From NCBI GenBank assembly GCA_028065135.1, contig JAPTWR010000153.1:1-5031 (forward strand): 5,031 bases of DNA, in the 5' to 3' direction. The translations under genes and the position numbers were made by a program. Source of the stretch: Acidithiobacillus sp. Lineage in GTDB: Bacteria > Pseudomonadota > Gammaproteobacteria > Acidithiobacillales > Acidithiobacillaceae. Numbering within the stretch: position 1 is the stretch's first letter; each line of letters starts with the position of its first letter. The notes under the pieces were generated by a model. It had not been told where the DNA came from and made no database searches. It saw only the letters and a list, made by a program, of their open reading frames with translations. Shown here in pieces: positions 1-4,910 of the stretch.

Positions 1-116
1 TTCCCCTGATTGTCACCTATCACCCCGCCTATCTGCTGCGTAACCCGATTGATAAGCGCAAAGTCTGGGAGGATCTGAAGCGGGCGTTGAGGGTGTTTGC
101 GGAGTTGCAGAACTAA
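1..116 (+). CDS. Uracil-DNA glycosylase, family 4/5, C-terminal end (partial)
   Basis: This is the 3' end of a gene that enters from the left edge. Translation begins in the frame that starts at base 3 and gives 37 residues before TAA at 114-116. The stretch VTYHPAYLLRNP is the conserved histidine-containing motif near the C-terminus of family 4 and 5 uracil-DNA glycosylases (HPxxLLR). It is followed by the usual basic helix KRKVWEDLKRAL. These enzymes remove uracil from DNA to start base-excision repair, and many carry an iron-sulphur cluster bound by cysteines that would lie outside this window. The stop comes at the length expected after the motif, so this end looks intact. Family 4 and family 5 cannot be told apart from this fragment. 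The family call is established knowledge applied to a short but distinctive motif. Confidence 0.85.
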   Translation, partial: PLIVTYHPAYLLRNPIDKRKVWEDLKRALRVFAELQN

Positions 117-141
117 CGGTGTCATTCAACGCGTTCCGTAA

Positions 142-160
142 GTACCGCTTCCTGCGGTGC
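142..160 (+). terminator. Hairpin after the glycosylase gene, weak terminator candidate
   Basis: A 7-bp stem (GTACCGC with GCGGTGC, one G-T pair) encloses the 5-nt loop TTCCT, starting 25 nt after the glycosylase stop codon. No T-run follows, so intrinsic termination is doubtful. The hairpin may only protect the 3' end of the transcript, or be chance. Confidence 0.22.
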
Positions 161-229
161 GTGACGACGTGTCATTGTTGGAACAATTACTAGAGATGTA
201 AGTGATAACTGAACGGTGTATCTTGCGGG

Positions 230-352
230 TTACCGGGAGATGTCATAGAAATCCGAGCGCAGACGCGATTGCAGACGTTTTTGGTCGCGCAGGCGCCATT
301 CCGCATCGAGGAGTGAGCAGCGAATCCAAGGCGCGAAGGAGATAATTGGCAT
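230..352 (-). pseudogene. Possible relic of an IstB-type IS21 helper ATPase (N-terminal region)
   Basis: On the minus strand a 40-codon frame contains LLDAEWRLRDQKRLQSRLR. This resembles the N-terminal domain of IstB, the DnaC-like helper ATPase of IS21-family elements. There a stretch of the form LLxDxEWxxRENRRLxRRLK precedes the ATP-binding region. The frame stops soon after (TAA at 232-230), before any Walker A motif, so no functional protein is possible. An alternative frame just upstream on the same strand (ANYLLRALDSLL) may join it through a short frameshift at about 300-313. Only this short similarity supports the call. I see no IstA transposase and no clear IS ends beside it. An IS21-like miniature element lies elsewhere in the window, which makes IS21 debris plausible here. 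Confidence 0.4.
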
Positions 353-370
353 AGATAGTGCTTTCGGTAG

Positions 371-526
371 GATTGGGTGTGCTGGCGCGGCGCATGGAAC
401 CATCACCGCGGGACTATGGATCCCTTGCCCAAAGGGCTGCGCACGTTCTGGCCCTTGGTGCAGTTCATCCGTTCTACGTTGATTATCTTCATTCCAGACC
501 GCTTTTTATTGCACATCCACCATTGA
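371..526 (+). other. Short open frame, possible gene fragment of unknown origin
   Basis: This plus-strand frame runs after a stop at 368-370 and could start at ATG 416, giving 36 residues (MDPLPKGLRTFWPLVQFIRS and on), with a hydrophobic patch around LVQFIRSTLIIFI. It ends at TGA 524-526 and is in the same frame as the small ORF at 542. There is no clear Shine-Dalgarno before ATG 416. It may be part of a decayed membrane-protein gene, or chance. I do not recognise a family. Confidence 0.15.
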
Positions 527-541
527 TTACAAAGAGCCGGT

Positions 542-634
542 ATGAATTATTTGCTCAGTGCTGGAGAGTTTGTAGCGCTTAAGGTGATCAGCATACTGGT
601 CCCGCTGATTTTTGTTTTTTATTCGGTTATGTGA
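542..634 (+). CDS. Candidate 30-residue single-span membrane peptide
   Basis: ATG at 542 opens a 30-codon frame that ends at TGA 632-634. Residues 9-29 (EFVALKVISILVPLIFVFYSV) form one continuous hydrophobic segment long enough to cross a membrane. A weak purine stretch (AAAGAG) lies about 5 nt before the start. The stop overlaps a second frame (GTG at 631) that reads KKPVVKQGLLRSTHL, a basic tail of the sort that follows a membrane span on its cytoplasmic side. One reading is therefore a slightly longer gene broken by a frameshift at about 631. The other is a genuine small membrane peptide. No family is recognised and the reading remains tentative. Confidence 0.28.
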   Translation: MNYLLSAGEFVALKVISILVPLIFVFYSVM

Positions 635-1008
635 AAAAACCGGTTGTAAAACAGGGGCTTTTGAGGTCAACGCACCTGCTGCCGCAAAGGTGACAAAGGG
701 TGGAATAGGGAGACCGAGGGCGACCGTTTCCAGAAGGCCTCTTGGTTGGAATGAGTGTCCGGTTTACCCCGGTGTGCGCTTTACCTCCAACGACAGGTTC
801 GCAGCGGGTCGATAGCTGTCGGTCGAGGTTGCCCGTTGAAGGGTAGGAACAGACTGGAAGCGGTCGTTGAGTTAAAATAGTCTTCGGCGTGTATAGTCGG
901 TCGAGGTCAGCCTACCGAGCAGTTCAAAACTGATTACAGACATTCAGTAGCCGAAAGCAAATGACACCATTCGAACAAAGGCAACCTTGACCATCTCTAA
1001 AGCGAACC
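635..1008. other. Non-coding interval with degenerate repeats
   Basis: No convincing gene is visible. From about 745 onward the sequence is made of short imperfect motifs of the kind scattered between genes in many proteobacteria: GAATGAGTGTCCGG, GGGTCGATAGCTGTCGG, AACAGACTGGAAGCGG, CAGACATTCAGTAGCCG and GAAAGCAAATGACACC. TCGGTCGAGGT occurs twice exactly (819-829 and 897-907). The promoter of the downstream DUF2971 gene must lie in this interval or within the repeats, but I cannot point to a confident -35/-10 pair. Confidence 0.45.
811..870 (+). repeat. Dispersed intergenic repeat, left copy
   Basis: The copy begins GATAGCTGT and contains AACAGACTGGAAGC at 848-861, then GGTCGTTGA. The same two blocks, in the same order and orientation and at nearly the same spacing (37 versus 33 nt), recur at 2649-2705. 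The region between the blocks is diverged. The two copies bracket the DUF2971 gene. Confidence 0.5.
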
Positions 1009-1014
1009 GTGATT

Positions 1015-2487
1015 ATGAGTGAAAACGACGAGAAAACACAACCACGGTGTTTCTTTTATAGATTCCGTTCCGTTGATGCCCTTTTAGGCGAACGCAAGGA
1101 GCTGGAAAACCAAGAAATTTATTTCTGTCCGCCAGATCAATTGAACGATCCGATGGAGGGATTTAAAGACCTTTTTTGGCTGGGAGATGAAATCGTCTGG
1201 CGGAACCTTTTGAAGCATTATCTTGCGTGCCTGACGCAATCGCTCCTTACGGCTTTCATAATGGGTAAAGATTACGATGCCCGTCTTGCGCGGAGTTTCG
1301 TATTAACGATGCCATCCACTCTGCCGACAGAACAAGTCAAGGGAATTCACCGGCGCGTTTGTGATACATTCTTCTGCATATACAAGCTTGCCGATCTTCC
1401 CGCTATGCTTGCCAGTCACACCAGTGCCTTGCGGCGCGAAGAAGTGGGGTTCTGTTTGCGCGCGGTGCATGGGATCGCTCTCAAATGCGTTATGAAGATA
1501 TTGCGTGAGGTCGGATGTTTGCCAGATGTAAATGAGCCGCCGACTGTACCGCAGATTACGGAAGATGGTGTGCTCAAAAATCTGTTCAAAGTCCTTAACG
1601 GATTGAAAGAGCACCAAGTCGAATCCAAGCCAGAAATGCTGGCCGCACTATTCGGGGCAAGTGCGCATATCCATCGCCAAATGGATCTGATCCGATATCA
1701 TGGTGTCACCGACGATCTTTCAAGGGCATGGCACGCCATTTTCTATACCTTTCCAGAGCATTACGTGGATAGCCTCCACGATCTCGTCTATTTCAATTGG
1801 TACGCCGCCTGCTTCGTCACCAATCCGACCCATGCCGCAATGTGGGGACATTATGGTGACGGGCACCAAGGCGTCTGTCTGAAATTCCGCGCCGAGGAAA
1901 GAGAAGGACAGCCACCAGTGCTTAAGTTACACGGCGTTACTGGCTGGCACGGCGGCCCAAATGGAGGGAGCCAGAGTTACGGCGATATTCTGCTTCCATA
2001 CGAGCGGATAACTTACACGGACAAACTACCAGAAGTCGATTTCTTCCGCTCCATCGGCCGCTTTCCGGTGCCTGTCTTGGAATCGCAATGGTATCGCGAC
2101 GAACAGGGCAACAGGAGTTCATGCGCTGACGATGTGCTCGGGAACATGAGCGAGTGGCACCAGCGCTATTTGGCGTCGTTCAAGAGGTTGATCTTTGCCA
2201 AGCTGCGGGACTGGGAATATGAAGATGAATACCGCCTGACGCTGATGTCCTCGCTCGATTCCTTCAACGAAGCCAAAGACCGCAAGCTGAAATACCGCTT
2301 CTCTGATCTCGAAGGGATCATCTTTGGCATCAGGACGCCGCTCGCTGAAAAGGCCCGCATTATCGATATCGTGGCCGCCAAGTGCAAGGCCGAAGGAAAA
2401 AATTCTTTCGCATTCAGCCAAGCGATCTATGCCGCGCACAACGGCAAAATTGAAATATATCCGCTTGATCTGATCAAGTTCAACTAA
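1015..2487 (+). CDS. DUF2971 family protein with a long internal insertion
   Basis: Numbered from ATG 1015 (490 residues), the protein shows the DUF2971 landmarks in order. These are FYRFRS at 14-19, IYFCPP at 35-40 with LNDPMEG at 43-49, ACFVTN leading into MWGHYGDGHQGVCLKF at 276-291, ITYTD at 332-336, WEYEDEYRL at 400-408, and LEGIIFGIRTP at 432-442. Family members are usually about 220-320 residues. Here some 210 residues separate NDPMEG from the ACFVTN block, a large, probably helical and cysteine-containing insertion. No signal peptide or membrane span is evident, so a cytoplasmic protein is likely. GTG 1009 is an alternative start two codons upstream. An in-frame TGA at 988-990 excludes anything earlier, and neither start has a strong Shine-Dalgarno. 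The biochemical function is unknown. DUF2971 genes often sit in accessory regions, and a defence-related role is inference only. The gene stands alone, flanked by repeat copies, and appears intact. Confidence 0.9.
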   Translation: MSENDEKTQPRCFFYRFRSVDALLGERKELENQEIYFCPPDQLNDPMEGFKDLFWLGDEIVWRNLLKHYLACLTQSLLTAFIMGKDYDARLARSFVLTMPSTLPTEQVKGIHRRVCDTFFCIYKLADLPAMLASHTSALRREEVGFCLRAVHGIALKCVMKILREVGCLPDVNEPPTVPQITEDGVLKNLFKVLNGLKEHQVESKPEMLAALFGASAHIHRQMDLIRYHGVTDDLSRAWHAIFYTFPEHYVDSLHDLVYFNWYAACFVTNPTHAAMWGHYGDGHQGVCLKFRAEEREGQPPVLKLHGVTGWHGGPNGGSQSYGDILLPYERITYTDKLPEVDFFRSIGRFPVPVLESQWYRDEQGNRSSCADDVLGNMSEWHQRYLASFKRLIFAKLRDWEYEDEYRLTLMSSLDSFNEAKDRKLKYRFSDLEGIIFGIRTPLAEKARIIDIVAAKCKAEGKNSFAFSQAIYAAHNGKIEIYPLDLIKFN

Positions 2488-2648
2488 TCGCGTTCCTAGA
2501 AGTTTATCCATCCATTGCACCGTAGGGTAACTGCCAAGGCGACCGCAAGACTTCCCCCAGCTGATCGTAACAACTCCGCGCTTGGCACCTTGGGTCTGTA
2601 ATTGGGAAGGGGACGATGAGCGATAAAGGCGCTTGCCGATGGCCGACG

Positions 2649-2705
2649 GATAGCTGTAGATTGCGGAGAAGTGGGGGCGATAACAGACTGGAAGCTGTAG
2701 TTGGA
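2649..2705 (+). repeat. Dispersed intergenic repeat, right copy
   Basis: The copy begins GATAGCTGT and contains AACAGACTGGAAGC at 2682-2695, matching the left copy (811-870) in block order, orientation and approximate spacing. The tail TGTAGTTGGA resembles CGGTCGTTGA of the left copy. The similarity is patchy, as expected for an old, degenerate repeat. Confidence 0.5.
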
Positions 2706-2809
2706 ACCTTCTCTGCCCGCCCACGCCCGTGACACATCTCAGCGCTGGTTGCACAATAGGAGGTTGGCAACCTGATTTGCAGCATAATTTTTCACCACCT
2801 CGTGCCAAT

Positions 2810-2815
2810 AGGAGG
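2810..2815 (+). promoter_or_regulatory. Strong Shine-Dalgarno AGGAGG
   Basis: AGGAGG lies 7 nt before ATG 2823, the ideal spacing. An in-frame ATG at 2817 is only 1 nt away, too close to be used. This site decides the start of the small ORF at 2823. It is part of CAATAGGAGG, which is repeated 52 nt upstream at 2754 without a useful start codon after it. Confidence 0.55.
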
Positions 2816-2822
2816 CATGACT

Positions 2823-2912
2823 ATGGCAACGATACGACAGCTAGAGAATCCCAAGGAAGGACTCTACGAGCAAGGCTTCTTTGCTTGGGCCGAGGGTCAG
2901 GGCGAGGCTTAG
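2823..2912 (+). CDS. Short ORF (29 residues) with an optimal ribosome binding site; possible 5' remnant
   Basis: ATG 2823 follows AGGAGG at ideal distance and opens MATIRQLENPKEGLYEQG..., ending EGQGEA at TAG 2910-2912. The peptide is charged and soluble-looking, with an aromatic patch (GFFAWAEG). After the TAG the same frame continues for 13 codons (RTRQIGVLDITTY) to TAA 2952-2954. The whole could therefore be the start of a longer gene that lost its body when the AT-rich DNA just downstream arrived. It could equally be a genuine very small protein. I do not recognise the family. The translation signal is much better than for any other gene in the window, which is the main reason to list it. 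Confidence 0.4.
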   Translation: MATIRQLENPKEGLYEQGFFAWAEGQGEA

Positions 2913-3034
2913 CGTACTCGGCAGATTGGGGTCCTGGATATCACTACATACTAAATACGTAGATGAATATTACTTTTTTCATGATTGCATCTCAATAATT
3001 TCATCAGTGTATAGCTGTTTAAATCTGGAAATAT

Positions 3035-3039
3035 AGGAG
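3035..3039 (+). promoter_or_regulatory. Shine-Dalgarno AGGAG that favours the TTG start
   Basis: AGGAG ends 10 nt before TTG 3050 but 28 nt before the first ATG in frame (3068). This supports the TTG start for the AT-rich membrane-protein gene. A second weak site, AAAGG at 3043-3047, is too close to TTG. Confidence 0.4.
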
Positions 3040-3049
3040 CATAAAGGCA

Positions 3050-3892
3050 TTGTTTAATAATTTTTTAATGAAGATCAAGACACTTTATGATAAGGATCAT
3101 GCCGCTAACACGTTGGCCATCATCGCCATTGCAATGTCATTGGGAACATTGATTTATTTTGCACATCAAACAAACATAGATAAGGCTGATAAAGAATATC
3201 TGTTTTGGAGTCACATGAATTCAGCGGTGAACACCGAAGAGAAGGGTGAAGAACAATTATACCTTTATCTTTTGCAAAGCACAGGAAAGGCAAGTTATAT
3301 TCTGAGTCATGTAAGTCATGATAGAATCTCCTGCAAATTAGTTGATGCCAACCCTATCAACAAAAGTAGAAAGATAACTGTTGGAAGAATAATGGAAAAT
3401 GGCACTAGAATTAATAGGAAAGAAAATGAGGAACAGGATTCTCTTCAGGAAGCCGCGCTAGAAAATAAATACTTGGCCAGTACCTTAAGTATTAATGGAT
3501 GGAATAGTTTTCTGCAGAATTATAAATATTCAGAAAGCTGGTGGTCTTCACTTTCATGGGCAAGCATGCAAATCAGCTTCATTCCTCAATCATGGGCATT
3601 CAGTTGCATAGGCAAGAAAAAGGAAATTCGTGTCAAGCCTTCATTGCTAAATACCTTATCAAATGACACAAAATTATCATATAAAGATCTAGTCCTTATG
3701 TCGCAACTAAAAACACCTAATATACTAGCCATTAGAAATCTTGAAGATGAAAATATGCCTGGTAATAAATATAAATATCCAAAAGTAAGTACAATGAATA
3801 ATTCATTTCCCGAGGATGTAATTAATAAAGCATCAGCATCATTAATTAAGATTGCTGCAACAGCTTTATACAGGCGCTCAATAGTTCAATAA
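3050..3892 (+). CDS. AT-rich gene for an N-terminally anchored membrane protein, family unknown
   Basis: The frame gives 280 residues from TTG 3050, or 274 from ATG 3068, and ends at TAA 3890-3892. Residues 20-38 (NTLAIIAIAMSLGTLIYFA) form one transmembrane helix after a short basic N-terminus, suggesting an N-in, C-out inner-membrane anchor. The rest is hydrophilic and rich in Asn, Lys, Ser and Glu. An aromatic stretch at about 164-186 (starting ESWWSSLSWASMQISF) might contact the membrane. Only two cysteines are noticeable in the body and no enzyme motif is visible. Codon use is strongly AT-biased (many AAT, AAA, TTA and ATA codons), unlike the DUF2971 gene upstream or the DUF6883 pair downstream, which points to horizontal acquisition. 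It lies next to recombinase relics on the opposite strand. I do not recognise the family. The uninterrupted frame and codon bias make it very likely a real gene. Confidence 0.75.
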   Translation: MFNNFLMKIKTLYDKDHAANTLAIIAIAMSLGTLIYFAHQTNIDKADKEYLFWSHMNSAVNTEEKGEEQLYLYLLQSTGKASYILSHVSHDRISCKLVDANPINKSRKITVGRIMENGTRINRKENEEQDSLQEAALENKYLASTLSINGWNSFLQNYKYSESWWSSLSWASMQISFIPQSWAFSCIGKKKEIRVKPSLLNTLSNDTKLSYKDLVLMSQLKTPNILAIRNLEDENMPGNKYKYPKVSTMNNSFPEDVINKASASLIKIAATALYRRSIVQ

Positions 3893-3931
3893 TATATGGT
3901 ATTAGTGCCTAACATAAGTTTTACAATTGCC

Positions 3932-4053
3932 TCAGCCAGCGTCCAGTAAATGCAAATACCTGCTCGTCGTTCCAATATTGCTATGCCTCATATTTTCCCG
4001 TACTTGCGCAAGTCCATGCCTTTGGCGAGCACGTCGTTTTCGATTGCAAGCCG
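3932..4053 (-). pseudogene. Tyrosine recombinase (integrase) C-terminal relic, proximal copy
   Basis: Read on the minus strand, one frame gives NDVLAKGMDL. After a 1-nt frameshift at about 4009 the next frame gives AQVRENMRHSNIGTTSRYLH and then LLDAG with a stop at 3934-3932. This is the C-terminal end of a tyrosine recombinase: the conserved His of the VRENMRH segment and the tyrosine of TSRYLH, the usual nucleophile position, are both present. The catalytic Arg motifs that belong upstream are absent, since a stop lies at 4056-4054. The piece is therefore non-functional. A long minus-strand frame that includes this tail (3932-4429) joins unrelated frames and is not one protein. Confidence 0.7.
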
Positions 4054-4170
4054 CTACAGCTGAGTCCTGGTAGGATTTCTCACCGTAATGAGCTTCGGGA
4101 ATGCGGCTTCCATACTGGAAGCACACAACCCCGTACAGTCTCCTTGGCTGTGTATTTCCAGGGCGAACGC

Positions 4171-4410
4171 TTAGTTTTGCACTAACAAATGCGCATGCCG
4201 GCTCGTAATCGTCAGATTCCCATGCCCCAGGTTGTCCCGGACCTGCACCATGTCCATGCCTAGGGCCAGCCAGCGACTGGCGGCCCTGCTGCACCAAGGG
4301 ACTGTTCCACAGCAGGGGGACGTGCAATCTTGCCACTCCCATCGCGCCTGCAGTAGGCTTGAGCCAGTATGGTCTGCTAGCGTGAGTAGGAGTCCGCTGC
4401 GGGAGGGGTG
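4171..4410 (-). pseudogene. Tyrosine recombinase (integrase) relic, distal copy
   Basis: A 79-codon minus-strand frame without a start codon (stop at 4413-4411 upstream, TAA at 4173-4171) ends with ASRWLALGMDMVQVRDNLGH followed by GNLTITSRHAH. This is the C-terminal region of a tyrosine recombinase. The nucleophile position reads His (SRHAH) instead of Tyr (SRYLH), so it could not cleave DNA. Near its beginning, LLLTLADHTGSSLLQARWEWQD resembles the first catalytic box (usual form LLTLADTGLRxSEALALRWxD), but the catalytic Arg is lost. About 20 poorly matching residues replace the region normally between the two boxes, so internal DNA has been deleted or scrambled. It is related to the proximal copy but clearly diverged from it. 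Confidence 0.65.
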
Positions 4411-4463
4411 CTATGATTATTTGTAGCATTTGTCAGTAAACGATGACAGGCCGATGGCTTCCC

Positions 4464-4468
4464 AAGGG
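4464..4468 (+). promoter_or_regulatory. Shine-Dalgarno AAGGG for the DUF6883 gene
   Basis: AAGGG lies 5 nt before ATG 4474 and supports this start. The conserved family N-terminus (LPNADKAILNIRKLREY) begins right after that ATG. Confidence 0.45.
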
Positions 4469-4560
4469 CATTTATGTTGCTTCCCAATGCTGACAAGGCG
4501 ATCCTGAACATTCGCAAGCTACGAGAATACACCCTGAATCCCGGTCACCTTGCCGGAGGC

Positions 4561-4566
4561 AACAAG
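4561..4566 (+). repeat. Target site duplication AACAAG, left
   Basis: AACAAG directly precedes the 96-bp element and is repeated exactly at 4663-4668 directly after it. Removing the element plus one copy restores the expected family reading GGNKARVFAS. Confidence 0.75.
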
Positions 4567-4662
4567 TGCGCATTCCGGCGATCGTGGGCAGCCATTACGA
4601 TTGATCGTGGGCACTTTTGTGGGTTTTCCGGAATCGGTGCCCACGATGCCCCGGAATACGCA
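4567..4662. mobile_element. 96-bp IS21-like miniature element (MITE) inside the DUF6883 gene
   Basis: The element starts TGCGCATTCCGGCGATCGTG and its other end read in reverse complement starts TGCGTATTCCGGGGCATCGT, so the ends form imperfect inverted repeats of about 24-25 nt with TG...CA tips. The core ATCGTGGGCA occurs three times: 4581-4590 and 4604-4613 on plus, and 4638-4647 on minus. ATTCCGG occurs at the left tip, at the right tip (minus) and once more at 4628-4634 (minus). Multiple internal copies of an ATTCCGG-n-GATCGTG unit at both ends are characteristic of IS21-family termini, and IS21 elements duplicate 4-8 bp of target. The element has no coding capacity, so movement would need IstA/IstB supplied elsewhere. 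Flanking AACAAG copies mark the insertion. Element plus duplication is 102 nt, which keeps the host gene in frame. Confidence 0.8.
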
Positions 4663-4668
4663 AACAAG
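4663..4668 (+). repeat. Target site duplication AACAAG, right
   Basis: This is an exact copy of 4561-4566 immediately after the CA tip of the element. Confidence 0.75.
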
Positions 4669-4910
4669 GCCAGGGTGTTCGCCTCGTGCCTGGGGATAGG
4701 CCAGCAAGATTCCGATCTGCTGGGCTCTGTATCCTCCGTGCCATACTGAGCAATGAGGCCACCGAGAGGGTGGCCGACAGCCATGGCAAGCGTTACCAGG
4801 TGGATTTTGTCATGCAGCAACAGGGAAAAGTCCGCGATCGTTCGCACGGGTTGGATCATCAGGACTGGAGAAGACGTTCCCAGGCTGACAAGTTGCTATG
4901 TGATGACATC

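Larger units (their letters stand above)
2488..2822. other. Non-coding interval after the DUF2971 gene
   Basis: No gene is supported here. The interval holds the right copy of the dispersed repeat (2649-2705), a perfect 5-bp hairpin AGGTT-GGC-AACCT at 2761-2773 without a T-run, and two exact copies of CAATAGGAGG (2754-2763 and 2806-2815), of which the second serves as the ribosome binding site for the next small ORF. A minus-strand frame passes through here, but it runs antisense into DUF2971 and shows no family motif. No clear terminator for DUF2971 was found. Confidence 0.4.

Noticed and set aside
358..582. Plus-strand frame of 74 codons starting at GTG
   Set aside because: It has no ribosome binding site and no motif. 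The overlapping frame at 542 has a more protein-like hydrophobic pattern.
612..815. Plus-strand frame of 67 codons
   Set aside because: It has no ribosome binding site and no motif, and its second half runs through the degenerate repeat belt.
2616..2732. ATG-started 38-codon frame after a purine-rich stretch
   Set aside because: It lies across the dispersed repeat copy at 2649-2705 and has no recognisable features.
2761..2773. Perfect hairpin AGGTT-GGC-AACCT as a terminator
   Set aside because: The stem is only 5 bp with a 3-nt loop and no T-run follows directly.
2119..2808. Minus-strand frame of 229 codons
   Set aside because: Most of it is antisense to the DUF2971 gene, whose motifs are unmistakable. 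The remainder covers the dispersed repeat and shows no family motif.
2729..2962. Plus-strand frame of 77 codons
   Set aside because: It is out of frame with the ORF at 2823, which has the ideal AGGAGG placement, and has no motif.
2985..3015. TTGCAT and TATAGC as a promoter for the AT-rich gene
   Set aside because: The -35 match is poor and the spacing of 19 nt is long. AT-rich DNA gives such pairs by chance.
3932..4429. Minus-strand frame of 165 codons as one intact gene
   Set aside because: Only its last 30 or so residues match a recombinase. The distal recombinase tail lies in a different frame, so the long frame is a chance join across relics.
4545..4859. Minus-strand frame of 104 codons
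   Set aside because: It is antisense to the DUF6883 pseudogene and the miniature element, with no recognisable motif.
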